Of a DNA stretch of 64,000 nt, positions 25,339-39,713 are shown one piece after another; positions within the stretch are counted from its first letter, which is position 1; every line of letters starts with the position of its first letter. Source of the DNA: Streptococcus sp. CF8_St5-11. Lineage in GTDB: Bacteria > Bacillota > Bacilli > Lactobacillales > Streptococcaceae. The position numbers were made by a program, and so were the translations under genes. The stretch lies in NCBI RefSeq assembly GCF_024295625.1, contig NZ_JANCOJ010000003.1:186001-250000 (forward strand), in the 5' to 3' direction. Under the pieces are notes generated by a model that worked only from the letters and a program-made list of their open reading frames with translations, ran no database searches and was not told the DNA's origin.

Positions 25339-26028
25339 ATGGCTAAAACAAGATTATTTGTGATTCGTCATGGGAGAACCATGTTTAATACCATTGGCCG
25401 TGCTCAAGGCTGGTCTGATACACCCTTGACAGCAGAAGGAGAAAAAGGCATTGAGGCTCTAGGGATCGGCTTGCGTGAGTCTGGTTTGGACTTTACCCGA
25501 GCCTATTCCAGTGATTCAGGTCGTGCCATTCAGACCATGGGGATCATACTTGATCAATTGGGTTTAAAAGAAAAAATTCCTTATCGCTTTGACAAGCGGA
25601 TTCGCGAGTGGTGTTTCGGAAGCTTTGATGGAGCCTACGGTGGTGAGCTCTTTCATGGTGTCGTGCCGCGTGTGCTAGATGTAGAAGATTATAAGACCTT
25701 GACCTTGGAAGACTTGGCCAATGGCATCTGCCAAGTGGACACAGCGAATTGGGCTGAACCTTGGGAAGTTTTGAAAGGCCGAATCTTAGAAGGTTTTGAA
25801 GCTATTGCCAAAGAAGTAGAAGAAAATGGAGGAGGCAATGCCTTGGTGGTCAGCCATAGTTGGACCATTCAGACCTTGGTCTGCCTAATTGAAGGAAAAC
25901 CAAATCTCAATCTGCCTCTTTCAAATGGTAGTGTTACCCTTGTAGAATATGAAGATGGCGCATTGACGGTTAATGTGTTTGGAGATAGCAGTTACCGTGA
26001 AGTCGGTGAAGGCTTGCAAGAATCCTAG
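25339..26028 (+). CDS. Histidine phosphatase (phosphoglycerate-mutase-like), copy 1
   Basis: 229 residues. The catalytic RHGRTMFN motif is at about 9-16, with the phosphate-pocket arginine in IREWCFGSFDG and the second His in VVSHSWTIQTL (about 172). It is a close paralogue of the next gene; residues such as FNTIGRAQGWSDTPLT are identical. Substrate unknown; such enzymes are usually small-molecule phosphatases rather than glycolytic mutases. The ribosome site is AAAAGGAG. Confidence 0.88.
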   Translation: MAKTRLFVIRHGRTMFNTIGRAQGWSDTPLTAEGEKGIEALGIGLRESGLDFTRAYSSDSGRAIQTMGIILDQLGLKEKIPYRFDKRIREWCFGSFDGAYGGELFHGVVPRVLDVEDYKTLTLEDLANGICQVDTANWAEPWEVLKGRILEGFEAIAKEVEENGGGNALVVSHSWTIQTLVCLIEGKPNLNLPLSNGSVTLVEYEDGALTVNVFGDSSYREVGEGLQES

Positions 26029-26032
26029 TCCG

Positions 26033-26072
26033 TCGTAAAAGGCTGACCTTTTGGTCATAGCCTTTTCTTTCT
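26033..26072 (+). terminator. Terminator between the paired phosphatase genes
   Basis: AAAAGGCTGACC, TTTT, GGTCATAGCCTTTT. Confidence 0.8.
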
Positions 26073-26151
26073 CTCAAAACTTGTAAGAGCTTTCCTACTT
26101 TCTTTTTACAAAAAATGATATAATGAAAGAGATACATACGGAGGTAATACA

Positions 26152-26853
26152 ATGACAAAAACCAGATTATATATTGCTCGTCATGGAAAAACCATGTTTA
26201 ATACCATTGGGCGAGCACAGGGCTGGTCAGACACTCCGCTGACAGAAGCAGGAGAGCGTGGGATTAGAGAATTAGGGCTTGGCCTTAAGGAAGCAGGTCT
26301 TTCTTTTAAAGAGGCTGTTTCGAGTGATTCTGGTCGAACTATTCAAACCATGGGAATTGTTCTTCAAGAGCTTGGTTTGACAGGTCAGATTCCTTATCGC
26401 TATGATAAACGCATTCGCGAGTGGTGTTTTGGTAGCTTCGACGGTGCCTATGATGGCGAGCTCTTTATGGGGGTTTTACCCCGTGTTTTTAAGGTCGAGG
26501 ATTTTCATCAGTTGAGCTTGATGGAGTTGGCAGAAGGGATCGTTGAAGTCGACACCACTGGTTGGGCTGAATCTTGGGGTGCCTTGAGTGGTCGGATCAA
26601 AGAAGGGTTTGAAGCCATCGCAAAAGAGGTGGAAGCAACTGGCGGTGGAAATGCGATTGTTGTCAGCCACGGCATGACCATTACGACCTTGATTTATCTC
26701 ATTGATCCGAAAGCAGTCGAAGAATTGGTCTTGGACAACGGAAGTGTAACGGTTTTGGCCTATGAGGATGGTGCCTTTCATATTGAAAAGATTGGAGATC
26801 TGTCCTATCGTAAGGTTGGAGCAAAACTCTTAGAGGATGGCCATGACAAATAA
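26152..26853 (+). CDS. Histidine phosphatase (phosphoglycerate-mutase-like), copy 2
   Basis: 233 residues, a tandem paralogue of the gene at 25339. The catalytic motif is ARHGKTMFN, with Lys where copy 1 has Arg, and the second His lies in VVSHGMTITTL. It has its own -10 (TGA-TATAAT, 26116-26124), so the two are regulated separately. It overlaps the next gene by 11 bases. Confidence 0.88.
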   Translation: MTKTRLYIARHGKTMFNTIGRAQGWSDTPLTEAGERGIRELGLGLKEAGLSFKEAVSSDSGRTIQTMGIVLQELGLTGQIPYRYDKRIREWCFGSFDGAYDGELFMGVLPRVFKVEDFHQLSLMELAEGIVEVDTTGWAESWGALSGRIKEGFEAIAKEVEATGGGNAIVVSHGMTITTLIYLIDPKAVEELVLDNGSVTVLAYEDGAFHIEKIGDLSYRKVGAKLLEDGHDK

Positions 26854-27616
26854 GTATAGACGCGCAAGAAAAAAACGTAAGAAACGGTGGCCCTACCTAT
26901 TGAGTTTCTTTCTTCTTGTGGCCCTTGGATCAGGAATTGGTGCTTACTTGGCTAAACCAAGCTTGTTTTCAGGGCTTCAGTTTTGGAAGGCAAAAAAAAC
27001 AGCTGTAACGACTCCCTCTTCCTCTAAGAAAAAGAAAGAAAAATCAGATTTACCAGCTGTTTCGGCAAAAGACTGGCAGTTGATCTTGGTCAATCGTGAC
27101 AATGTGAAGCCAGAGTTGAACCCACAATTGACAGATGTGGATGCTATCAAAGTGGATAGTCGGATTGTAGAGCCAACTCGTCAATTTCTAGAGGCGGCTC
27201 GAAAAATTGCCCCAGAAGAAACTTTGATATCGGGTTATCGAAGCGTAGCGGAACAAACAGAGCTCTATAATGAGCGTGTTGCGCAATTAGAGGCCAGTGG
27301 TCTTTCACACGAAGAAGCTGAAAAGCAGGTGCAGACCCAGGTACAGTTCCCTGGTGCTAGTGAACACCAGACGGGGCTTGCGATCGATATGAGTGTCGAA
27401 GCTGGTCAAAGTGATGAGTTGGGCTTGCAGCTGGCTGCCATCGCACCGCAATATGGCTTTGTCCTTCGCTACCCAGATGGGAAGAGCAACATCACGGGTG
27501 TGAATTTTGAGAATTGGCATTTCCGTTATGTTGGCGTAGAAAACGCCCAGTATATGGCCAAACATCAGCTAGTATTGGAAGAATATATTCAACTATTGAA
27601 AAAGGCTGGAAAATAG
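26843..27616 (+). CDS. LdcB/DacB-type peptidoglycan carboxypeptidase (M15B)
   Basis: 257 residues: a basic N-terminus (KYRRARKKRKKRW), one membrane helix (about 20-36), a Lys/Ser-rich linker, then a VanY-like zinc domain with SGYRS (about 133), SEHQTGLAIDM (zinc His and Asp) and ENWHFRYVG (third zinc ligand). Family members remove the terminal D-Ala of tetrapeptide stems (LD-carboxypeptidase LdcB of pneumococcus). ATG 26843 fits the GAGG site at 26833; ATG 26837 is too close to it. It is coupled to the phosphatase upstream. Confidence 0.88.
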   Translation: MTNKYRRARKKRKKRWPYLLSFFLLVALGSGIGAYLAKPSLFSGLQFWKAKKTAVTTPSSSKKKKEKSDLPAVSAKDWQLILVNRDNVKPELNPQLTDVDAIKVDSRIVEPTRQFLEAARKIAPEETLISGYRSVAEQTELYNERVAQLEASGLSHEEAEKQVQTQVQFPGASEHQTGLAIDMSVEAGQSDELGLQLAAIAPQYGFVLRYPDGKSNITGVNFENWHFRYVGVENAQYMAKHQLVLEEYIQLLKKAGK

Positions 27617-27652
27617 GAGGAGATTCACTTCTCTAGGTCTTCAGAATGGTTT

Positions 27653-27679
27653 TTAGCACTCTTGAAAAAAGAGTGCTAA
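27653..27679 (+). promoter_or_regulatory. CIRCE operator 1, also terminator-like
   Basis: A perfect TTAGCACTC-N9-GAGTGCTAA, followed by TTTTTTGG. It binds HrcA; being a strong hairpin with a T run, 37 bases after the ldcB-like stop, it can also end that transcript. Confidence 0.92.
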
Positions 27680-27696
27680 TTTTTTGGATTTTTTTC

Positions 27697-27724
27697 TTGA
27701 CTTTCTTTTGAGAGGGTGTATAAT
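27697..27724 (+). promoter_or_regulatory. Promoter of the hrcA operon
   Basis: -35 TTGACT (27697-27702), 16 bases, -10 TATAAT (27719-27724), flanked by the two CIRCE operators. Confidence 0.88.
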
Positions 27725-27735
27725 AGAATCATGGT

Positions 27736-27762
27736 TTAGCACTTGAGTGTTTAGAGTGCTAA
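27736..27762 (+). promoter_or_regulatory. CIRCE operator 2
   Basis: TTAGCACTT-N9-GAGTGCTAA with one mismatch in the left arm, over the transcript start. Confidence 0.92.
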
Positions 27763-27783
27763 ATACGAAAGAGAGGTGAGGTC

Positions 27784-28818
27784 ATGGTTACAGAACGTCA
27801 AAATGAGATTCTAAATCTTGTCGTCGATATCTTTACCAAGACCCGCGAACCAGTCGGTTCAAAAGCACTGCAAGATGTCATTCAATCCAGTAGTGCGACG
27901 ATCCGAAACGACATGGCTGCCCTCGAAAAACAAGGCTTACTAGAAAAGGCTCACACTTCGAGTGGTCGAATGCCCAGCCGAGCTGGTTTTCAATATTTTG
28001 TTCAGAACTCGCTGGATCTAGAGTTGATTGATGAGCAAGATGTCTACCAGGTGGTAAAAGCCTTCGATTTCGAAGCCTTTAAGTTAGACGATATCTTGGA
28101 TGCTACGGCTAAGTTATTGGCCCAGATGACGGGCTACACCGCAGTCATTCAGGATGTTGAGCCGACGCGGCAGCGCTTGACTGGTTTTGAGATTGTTCCC
28201 TTATCCAACCACGATGCTTTAGCGGTTCTGACCTTGGATGAATCAAAGCCTGTCACTGTACAATTTGCCATTCCAAAGAATTTCTTAACCAGTGATTTGG
28301 AAATTTTCCATCAGCTGGTTCAAGAACGTTTCATTGGAAATACAGTCTTGGATATCCACTACCGCTTGCGGACAGAGATTCCACAGATAGTACAGCGCTA
28401 TTTTAAGACGACAGACAATGTCTTGGATCTGTTTGATTATGTCTTCTCGCAACTGTTTCAAGAACTGGTCTTTGTAGAAGGAAAGGTTTCATCCTTAACC
28501 TACGCCGATCTTCAGACCTATCAGTTCTTAGATAACCCCCAACACGTAGCTCTGGAGTTGCGAGGGGGGATGCCAGAAGACCAAATGACCCAGATCCTGG
28601 TTGCAGAATCCCAAGAGAAGGCCTTGAAAAATGTGACGGTCATTAGCCACAAGTTCCTGGTTCCTTATCGTGGGATGGCCCTCATGCATGTGATCGGTCC
28701 CGTAGAGATGGACTACAGGCGTGTGATAAGCCTGGTCAATGTTATCGGACGGGTATTAGTCATGAAGTTGACGGACTACTACCGTTACCTCAACAGCAAC
28801 CATTATGAAGTAAATTAA
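27784..28818 (+). CDS. hrcA: Heat-inducible transcription repressor HrcA
   Basis: A 344-residue repressor of class I heat-shock genes. The N-terminal winged helix ([17 protein letters not shown], then [37 protein letters not shown]) recognises CIRCE; a GAF-like and dimerisation region follows. It represses its own operon and its folding depends on chaperonin. It heads hrcA-grpE-dnaK-dnaJ and is preceded by two CIRCE sites. Confidence 0.97.
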   Translation: MVTERQNEILNLVVDIFTKTREPVGSKALQDVIQSSSATIRNDMAALEKQGLLEKAHTSSGRMPSRAGFQYFVQNSLDLELIDEQDVYQVVKAFDFEAFKLDDILDATAKLLAQMTGYTAVIQDVEPTRQRLTGFEIVPLSNHDALAVLTLDESKPVTVQFAIPKNFLTSDLEIFHQLVQERFIGNTVLDIHYRLRTEIPQIVQRYFKTTDNVLDLFDYVFSQLFQELVFVEGKVSSLTYADLQTYQFLDNPQHVALELRGGMPEDQMTQILVAESQEKALKNVTVISHKFLVPYRGMALMHVIGPVEMDYRRVISLVNVIGRVLVMKLTDYYRYLNSNHYEVN

Positions 28819-28842
28819 GACCAAATGAAAGGGGTGTATGCC

Positions 28843-29367
28843 TTGACAGAAGATATCAAAAAAGAAGACGTGAAAGAAGAGGAAGTTGCCCAAACAACTG
28901 AAGAAGTTGTAGAGGAAAGCAACCAACCTTCTGAGTTAGAAGAAGCACAAGCGCGTGCCGAGGAATTTGAAAACAAGTACCTTCGTGCTCATGCAGAAAT
29001 GCAAAACATTCAGCGCCGTGCTAATGAAGAACGTCAACAATTACAAAAATACCGTAGCCAAGATTTGGCAAAAGCGATCTTACCATCACTTGACAACCTC
29101 GAACGTGCCCTTGCCGTCGAAGGATTGACAGATGATGTGAAGAAGGGCTTGGAAATGGTCCAAGAAAGTTTGGTACATGCTCTGAAAGAAGAAGGAATCG
29201 AAGAAATTCCAGCAGATGGAGCCTTTGACCATAACTACCACATGGCCATCCAAACCTTACCTGCAGATGACGAGCATCCAGCAGACACCATCGCACAAGT
29301 CTTCCAAAAAGGCTACAAACTCCATGACCGCATCCTTCGCCCAGCCATGGTAGTGGTTTATAACTAG
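28843..29367 (+). CDS. grpE: Nucleotide exchange factor GrpE
   Basis: 174 residues from a TTG start at 28843. GGGGTG at 28831-28836 gives a correct 6-base spacing, and the N-terminus TEDIKKEDV aligns with other streptococcal GrpE proteins; the in-frame ATG at 28825 has no ribosome site. There is an acidic N-tail, a long coiled coil (about 35-90) and a C-terminal beta-domain ending [14 protein letters not shown]. It releases ADP from DnaK. Confidence 0.95.
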   Translation: MTEDIKKEDVKEEEVAQTTEEVVEESNQPSELEEAQARAEEFENKYLRAHAEMQNIQRRANEERQQLQKYRSQDLAKAILPSLDNLERALAVEGLTDDVKKGLEMVQESLVHALKEEGIEEIPADGAFDHNYHMAIQTLPADDEHPADTIAQVFQKGYKLHDRILRPAMVVVYN

Positions 29368-29412
29368 GCTGCCTTGTCCGAAACGACACTAAACTATGAA
29401 AGAAAGATAAGA

Positions 29413-29430
29413 CGCAAGCCGGAGGCTTGC
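29413..29430 (+). other. Short hairpin after grpE
   Basis: GCAAGCC-GGA-GGCTTGC without a T run; it may be a processing or stabilising hairpin in the operon transcript. Confidence 0.45.
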
Positions 29431-29436
29431 AAGGAA

Positions 29437-31430
<1,994 letters not shown>

Positions 31431-31453
31431 AATAATTTATAGGAGGGTAGTTT

Positions 31454-31672
31454 ATGTCAACTATTTACACTACTAATGAGTGGAAGGGACACGGGAAGAG
31501 TTACTACTGGAATGAATATCGTTTAGAAGGCGATACAGTTGTAAAATATAAGTGTTCTCGTAGTAAATTTTTTGATGGTGATGAAAATGTCTGGAGTGAG
31601 GATGAATATGAGGTTGAATCTTGGAGCCTTGATGATGATTCTATGCCAGATTGGTTGAGGAACTATCTATAA
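31454..31672 (+). CDS. Small protein of unknown function between dnaK and dnaJ
   Basis: 72 residues, very acidic and rich in Trp and Tyr ([56 protein letters not shown]). It has a strong AGGAGGG ribosome site and its own terminator at 31681-31710, so it is probably translated as the last gene of the dnaK message. No family recognised, no signal peptide. Its position in the heat-shock operon suggests a stress or chaperone link, which is inference only. Confidence 0.65.
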   Translation: MSTIYTTNEWKGHGKSYYWNEYRLEGDTVVKYKCSRSKFFDGDENVWSEDEYEVESWSLDDDSMPDWLRNYL

Positions 31673-31680
31673 ATTTTTTA

Positions 31681-31710
31681 ACAGAGGTTGTAACCCAGCC
31701 TCTGTTTTTC
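31681..31710 (+). terminator. Terminator after the small dnaK-linked gene
   Basis: ACAGAGGTTG..CAGCCTCTGT followed by TTTTC. Confidence 0.8.
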
Positions 31711-31942
31711 GGTAAAAAGAGAATAAACCTGATTGATGTAGGGTTTGTTTCACAATAACAATGGAAAGGAACAAAGAGTGTTCGGAGAATTGAACTCGAG
31801 CTCTGAAGTTTCTTACTCAATATGAAAGAAAGGAACTGAACCCGACCTAAATTCTCGGAAAAAAGATAAATCTGTCTAGGAGCATCGCTCCTACGTCAGA
31901 TTTCCTATTTTTCAGTCGAATTTTACGGTCTTGGTATCTTAA
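31711..31942. other. dnaK-dnaJ intergenic stretch with hairpin
   Basis: It contains a hairpin AAATCTG-TC-TAGGAGC/GCTCCTA-CG-TCAGATTT (31868-31903) followed by CCTATTTTT, terminator-like, 40 bases before dnaJ. No gene and no clear dnaJ promoter seen. Confidence 0.5.
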
Positions 31943-33076
31943 ATGAACAATACTGAATTTTATGACCGTTTGGGCGTTTCAAAGAATGCATCTCAAGATG
32001 AAATCAAGAAAGCCTATCGGAAATTATCTAAAAAATATCACCCTGATATCAACAAGGAGCCTGGTGCTGAGGAAAAGTACAAGGAAGTTCAAGAAGCTTA
32101 TGAGACTTTGAGCGACGAACAAAAGCGGGCTGCTTATGACCAATACGGTGCTGCGGGGGCTAATGGTGGCTTCGGTGGCGGAGCAGGTGGATTTGGTGGC
32201 TTTGATGGTGCTGGTTTTGGTGGCTTTGAAGACATCTTCTCTAGCTTCTTTGGTGGTGGTGCAAGTCGCAATCCAAATGCGCCTCGTCAAGGGGATGACC
32301 TCCAATACCGCGTCAATCTCAAGTTTGAAGAAGCGATTTTTGGTGCGGAAAAAGAAGTCAAGTACCATCGGGAAGCTAGCTGTCATACCTGTCATGGTTC
32401 TGGGGCTAAGCCAGGGACTAGTCCGGTGACCTGTGGACGCTGTCATGGTTCTGGGGTTATCAATGTGGATACGCAAACCCCTCTTGGGATGATGCGCCGT
32501 CAAGTGACCTGTGACGTCTGTCATGGACGTGGTCAAGAAATCAAAGATCCATGTACGACTTGTCGTGGAACAGGTCATGAAAAACAAGCCCATAGCGTGA
32601 ACGTCAAGATTCCTGCAGGAGTTGAAACAGGTCAACAAATCCGCTTAGCTGGTCAAGGAGAAGCTGGCTTTAACGGTGGACCTTATGGTGACTTGTATGT
32701 TGTTGTCAATGTTGAGCCGAGCGATCGCTTCGAACGAGATGGCTCAACCATCTACTACAAGTTAGACTTGAACTTTGTCCAAGCAGCTCTTGGAGATACG
32801 GTTCATGTGCCAACCGTTCACGGAGATGTCGATTTGGTCATTCCTGAAGGAACCCAAACCGGTAAGAAATTCCGCCTCCGTGGGAAAGGGGCTCCAAGCT
32901 TACGTGGTGGTGCTATGGGGGATCAATATGTATCTGTCAATGTCGTCACCCCAACTGGTTTAAATGACAAGCAAAAAGAAGCCCTTCAAGCCTTTGCGGA
33001 AGCAAGTGATTTGAAGGTCAACCCAAAGAAAAAAGGGTTCTTTGATAAGGTCAAAGATGCTTTAGATGATTTATAA
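31943..33076 (+). CDS. dnaJ: Molecular chaperone DnaJ (Hsp40)
   Basis: A 377-residue type I DnaJ with J domain ([24 protein letters not shown] at 34-36), a Gly/Phe-rich linker ([15 protein letters not shown]), four zinc-binding CxxCxGxG repeats ([32 protein letters not shown]) and a C-terminal substrate-binding domain. It stimulates DnaK ATPase. No good ribosome site precedes the ATG (only GGTCTTGGTATCTTAA), so translation may be weak or coupled. Confidence 0.97.
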   Translation: MNNTEFYDRLGVSKNASQDEIKKAYRKLSKKYHPDINKEPGAEEKYKEVQEAYETLSDEQKRAAYDQYGAAGANGGFGGGAGGFGGFDGAGFGGFEDIFSSFFGGGASRNPNAPRQGDDLQYRVNLKFEEAIFGAEKEVKYHREASCHTCHGSGAKPGTSPVTCGRCHGSGVINVDTQTPLGMMRRQVTCDVCHGRGQEIKDPCTTCRGTGHEKQAHSVNVKIPAGVETGQQIRLAGQGEAGFNGGPYGDLYVVVNVEPSDRFERDGSTIYYKLDLNFVQAALGDTVHVPTVHGDVDLVIPEGTQTGKKFRLRGKGAPSLRGGAMGDQYVSVNVVTPTGLNDKQKEALQAFAEASDLKVNPKKKGFFDKVKDALDDL

Positions 33077-33077
33077 A

Positions 33078-33117
33078 AATGAACGAGTTTCCTTTTGACT
33101 AAGGGGCTCGTTTTATT
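33078..33117 (+). terminator. Terminator after dnaJ
   Basis: AACGAGTTTCC, loop, GGGGCTCGTTTT. Confidence 0.75.
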
Positions 33118-33171
33118 TTGGATCGAATCCAAGAACTTCCTCTCCTAATTAAAGAATAATGAGGACCCTCA

Positions 33172-33200
33172 TTGAATTTATTAAGATATCGTGGTAAATT
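33172..33200 (+). promoter_or_regulatory. Promoter of the StrH-like gene
   Basis: -35 TTGAAT (33172-33177), 17 bases, -10 TAAATT (33195-33200). Confidence 0.65.
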
Positions 33201-33202
33201 TA

Positions 33203-33216
33203 AGAAAACGATTACA
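33203..33216 (+). promoter_or_regulatory. Probable CcpA binding site (cre)
   Basis: AGAAAACGATTACA fits the cre pattern TGNAANCGNWNNCA with one mismatch (A for T at position 1), placed at the transcript start, where CcpA represses. Confidence 0.65.
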
Positions 33217-33228
33217 AAGACAATTTAG

Positions 33229-36768
<3,540 letters not shown>

Positions 36769-36800
36769 GACCTAGTAGATTTGTAACAGGTCGAAGTTCG

Positions 36801-36981
36801 GAGAGTGGGACAGAAATCGGTAATTCGTTAGAATTCGATTTCGTCGTCCCACCTCCGCACAGTTGAGTAGGGCTGTAAAAGCTGATGAAATCAGCGTAGT
36901 AGAGCCCACTCAACCACTGCGTCTTGCTCGACAATCCAAAAATAATTGAGAGGCTAGGACTTTTGTCCCAGCCTCTTTTTG
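36801..36981 (-). repeat. Two-hairpin repeat family, copy R2
   Basis: Full copy: hairpin B, hairpin A, CAATCCAAAAATAATTG link and the terminator hairpin GAGGCTAGGAC-TTTT-GTCCCAGCCTC plus T run (about 36950-36980). It lies after the strH stop, so it also ends that transcript. Confidence 0.92.
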
Positions 36982-37057
36982 TGCTTGCAAAACTGTACCC
37001 GGACAGTTTGGGTTTTTCACTCTTGTAACCCCTTCTATATCCTGTTAAAATAAAACC

Positions 37058-37804
37058 ATGACACGATACAAAGCAACCATTTCATATGACGGGACCTTGT
37101 TTGCAGGGTTTCAACGTCAACCGCATGCCCGCAGTGTGCAAGAAGAAATCGAGAAGACCTTGACGCGCCTCAATCAAGGAAGCTCTATCACCGTTCATGG
37201 AGCGGGTCGGACGGATGCAGGCGTCCATGCCCTTGGGCAGGTGATTCATTTTGATCTCCCCCAAGCGCGGGATGAGGAGAAGCTCCGCTTTGCTCTGGAT
37301 ACCCAGACCCCAGAGGATATTGATTTCATCCGGGTGGAGCAAGTAGCAGATGACTTTCACTCACGCTACAAGAAGCACAGCAAAACCTATGAATTCATCG
37401 TGGATTATGGTCGTCCCAAGAACCCCATGATGCGCCACTATGCGACCCACTACCCCTATCCTTTGGATGTGGAAAAGATGCAAGTAGCCATCCAAAAGTT
37501 GGAGGGAACCCATGATTTCACCGGTTTCACCGCTTCAGGAACCAGTGTGGAAGACAAGGTTCGTACAATTACAGAGACTCGCTTGGTTGAGGATACGGCA
37601 AATCATCGTCTTGTCTTTACCTTTTCGGGCAATGGCTTTCTCTACAAGCAAATCCGCAATATGGTGGGAACTTTGTTGAAGATTGGAAATGATCGGATGC
37701 CGATCGAGCAGATCGATCTGATTTTGGAAAAGAAGGACCGCAATCTAGCAGGTCCTACAGCAGCGCCAAATGGCTTATATTTAAAGGAGATCCGTTATGA
37801 GTAA
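37058..37804 (+). CDS. truA: tRNA pseudouridine(38-40) synthase TruA
   Basis: 248 residues. The catalytic Asp is in [13 protein letters not shown] (about 51-54). Other family stretches are [25 protein letters not shown] and [19 protein letters not shown]. It isomerises uridines of the tRNA anticodon stem. It overlaps the kinase gene downstream by 8 bases, forming truA-kinase-ECF-S-UPF0340. Confidence 0.96.
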   Translation: MTRYKATISYDGTLFAGFQRQPHARSVQEEIEKTLTRLNQGSSITVHGAGRTDAGVHALGQVIHFDLPQARDEEKLRFALDTQTPEDIDFIRVEQVADDFHSRYKKHSKTYEFIVDYGRPKNPMMRHYATHYPYPLDVEKMQVAIQKLEGTHDFTGFTASGTSVEDKVRTITETRLVEDTANHRLVFTFSGNGFLYKQIRNMVGTLLKIGNDRMPIEQIDLILEKKDRNLAGPTAAPNGLYLKEIRYE

Positions 37805-38558
37805 TGAATTGATTCTAGCTATTTCAGGAAATGATATTTTTAGTGGGGGAGGTCTTCATGCAGACCTTGCTACCTATACGACTAACAAACAGCATGGCTT
37901 TGTAGCGGTGACTTGTTTGACCGCTATGACGGAGCACGGTTTTGAAGTGATTCCGGTGGATCCGACGACCTTTGCTCAACAGCTCAACTCTCTCAAGGAT
38001 GTTCCTTTTTCTGCTATTAAACTCGGCCTTTTGCCAAATGTTGAAGTGGCAGACTTAGCCTTGGACTATGTCAAAGCCCATGCGGAGATTCCTGTGGTAC
38101 TAGATCCTGTCTTGGTCTGCAAGGAAAGTCATGATGTAGAAGTTTCAGCTCTTCGAGACGAATTGATTAAGTTCTTCCCTTATGTGACCATCATCACGCC
38201 AAACTTACCAGAAGCTGAGATCTTGACCCAAAGCAAGATTCAATCGCTCGACGATATGAAGGCGGCAGCGCGCAAGCTCCACGAATTAGGAGCAACGACT
38301 GTCGTGGTCAAAGGAGGCAATCGTCTCAATAAAGAAAAGGCCATCGATGTCTTTTATGATGGGACAGACTTCACCGTCATTGAAGAGCCAGTCTTAGAAA
38401 AGAACAATACAGGAGCTGGTTGTACCTTTGCGTCTAGCATTTCCAGCCAGTTGGTGCAAGGGAAATCTCCACTTGAAGCTGTTAAAGCCTCTAAAGACTT
38501 TGTTTTCCAAGCGATTCAACATTCAGACCAGTATGGAGTAGTACAGTATGACATCTAA
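37797..38558 (+). CDS. Pyridoxine / hydroxymethylpyrimidine kinase (ThiD/PdxK family)
   Basis: A 253-residue ribokinase-fold enzyme with [17 protein letters not shown] near the N-terminus, [22 protein letters not shown] and the phosphotransfer motif [17 protein letters not shown]. It phosphorylates either pyridoxal-type vitamers or HMP. The following S component of an ECF vitamin transporter, overlapped by 11 bases, supports a salvage role. Which vitamin cannot be settled from sequence alone. Confidence 0.87.
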   Translation: MSNELILAISGNDIFSGGGLHADLATYTTNKQHGFVAVTCLTAMTEHGFEVIPVDPTTFAQQLNSLKDVPFSAIKLGLLPNVEVADLALDYVKAHAEIPVVLDPVLVCKESHDVEVSALRDELIKFFPYVTIITPNLPEAEILTQSKIQSLDDMKAAARKLHELGATTVVVKGGNRLNKEKAIDVFYDGTDFTVIEEPVLEKNNTGAGCTFASSISSQLVQGKSPLEAVKASKDFVFQAIQHSDQYGVVQYDI

Positions 38559-39018
38559 TCGAACTCAACTCATTGCCCGCCTCTCTATTTTGACATCCTT
38601 GACAGTTGTACTTGGCTACTATACCAAACTTCCAACTCCTACAGGGATCGTCACCCTGCTAGATCTTGGTGCCTATTTCACAGCCTTCTATTTTGGGCGC
38701 AAGGAAGGTGCTATTGTAGGTGGTGTCGGAGCCTTCTTATTGGATCTGATTTCAGGATATCCTCAGTGGATGTTCTTTAGCCTCCTCTTTCACGGGGGAC
38801 AAGGTTACTTCGCTGGCTTCAAGGGCAAAGCTCGTTACCTAGGCTTGCTTCTTGCGACAGTCGTCATGGTAGGCGGTTACGCACTAGCTTCTGCTCTCTT
38901 TTTAGGCAATGGCTGGGGAGCTGCTATCTCGGATATTCCGAATAACCTCGCTCAGAATTTTGTTGGAATGGCTTTAGGCTATGTGGTCTATTATGCATTT
39001 CAAAAGAAAGGAAGCTAA
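38548..39018 (+). CDS. ECF transporter S component (HMP/pyridoxine-type)
   Basis: 156 residues, about five to six helices, beginning RTQLIARLSILTSLTVVLGYYTKLPTPTGIVTLLDLGAYFTAFYFG. Small size, a glycine-rich helix (GAIVGGVGAFLLDLISGYPQW) and fusion-like overlap with a vitamin kinase fit a substrate-binding S subunit of an energy-coupling-factor importer. The A and T subunits are not in this window and would be shared modules elsewhere. Confidence 0.82.
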   Translation: MTSNRTQLIARLSILTSLTVVLGYYTKLPTPTGIVTLLDLGAYFTAFYFGRKEGAIVGGVGAFLLDLISGYPQWMFFSLLFHGGQGYFAGFKGKARYLGLLLATVVMVGGYALASALFLGNGWGAAISDIPNNLAQNFVGMALGYVVYYAFQKKGS

Positions 39019-39021
39019 TTC

Positions 39022-39585
39022 ATGGATCTGGAGCAACTGAAGAAGGATACAAAAGAAATCCTGGTAGATGTCTTGGAAAAAAGCCGTCTCCGCCAAGGAC
39101 AGATTTTAGTGCTCGGGATGTCTTCAAGTGAAGTTGCAGGAGGGCCAATTGGAAAAGCCTCCAACATCGACATTGCAGAAGCTATTGTCCAGACCTTACT
39201 AGATGAGTTGAATCCAAGAGGCATTTATCTGGCGGTACAAGGATGTGAGCACCTCAATCGCGCCTTGGTGGTCGAGCGGGAATTGGCAGACAAGAAGGAG
39301 TTAGAAATCGTCAATGTCCTTCCTAGTCTCCATGCAGGAGGTGCTGGACAACTCGCTGCTTTCAAGTACTTTAAAGATCCGGTCGAAGTGGAATTTATCA
39401 CAGCCCAAGCGGGTTTAGACATCGGAGATACCTCAGTGGGGATGCACGTCAAACACGTGCAAGTTCCGATTCGCCCTGTCTTACGTGAACTAGGGGAAGC
39501 CCATGTCACAGCCCTCGCTAGTCGGCCAAAATTGATCGGTGGTGCCCGTGCTCTCTACCTAGATGATCCCATCCGAAAATCATAA
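39022..39585 (+). CDS. UPF0340 / TIGR01440 family protein
   Basis: 187 residues: [18 protein letters not shown], the [25 protein letters not shown] stretch, and C-terminal [15 protein letters not shown]. It is a conserved Firmicutes family without assigned activity. It is 3 bases after the ECF S gene, last of the truA operon, followed by a terminator. Confidence 0.88.
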   Translation: MDLEQLKKDTKEILVDVLEKSRLRQGQILVLGMSSSEVAGGPIGKASNIDIAEAIVQTLLDELNPRGIYLAVQGCEHLNRALVVERELADKKELEIVNVLPSLHAGGAGQLAAFKYFKDPVEVEFITAQAGLDIGDTSVGMHVKHVQVPIRPVLRELGEAHVTALASRPKLIGGARALYLDDPIRKS

Positions 39586-39589
39586 ATAG

Positions 39590-39616
39590 AACTAGCTTTT
39601 AGGGGCTAGTTTTTTT
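39590..39616 (+). terminator. Terminator of the truA operon
   Basis: AACTAGC, TTTTAGG, GGCTAGTT, T run. Confidence 0.85.
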
Positions 39617-39648
39617 GGATGAAAAGAGAGGCAAAAACGTTTTAAAAC

Positions 39649-39676
39649 TTGCAATTTCAAAGTTTTGTGGTAAAAT
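39649..39676 (+). promoter_or_regulatory. Promoter of tig
   Basis: -35 TTGCAA (39649-39654), 16 bases, -10 TAAAAT (39671-39676). Confidence 0.75.
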
Positions 39677-39713
39677 TATAAGGAATGACTATATTATTTT
39701 AAGGAGAGACAGA

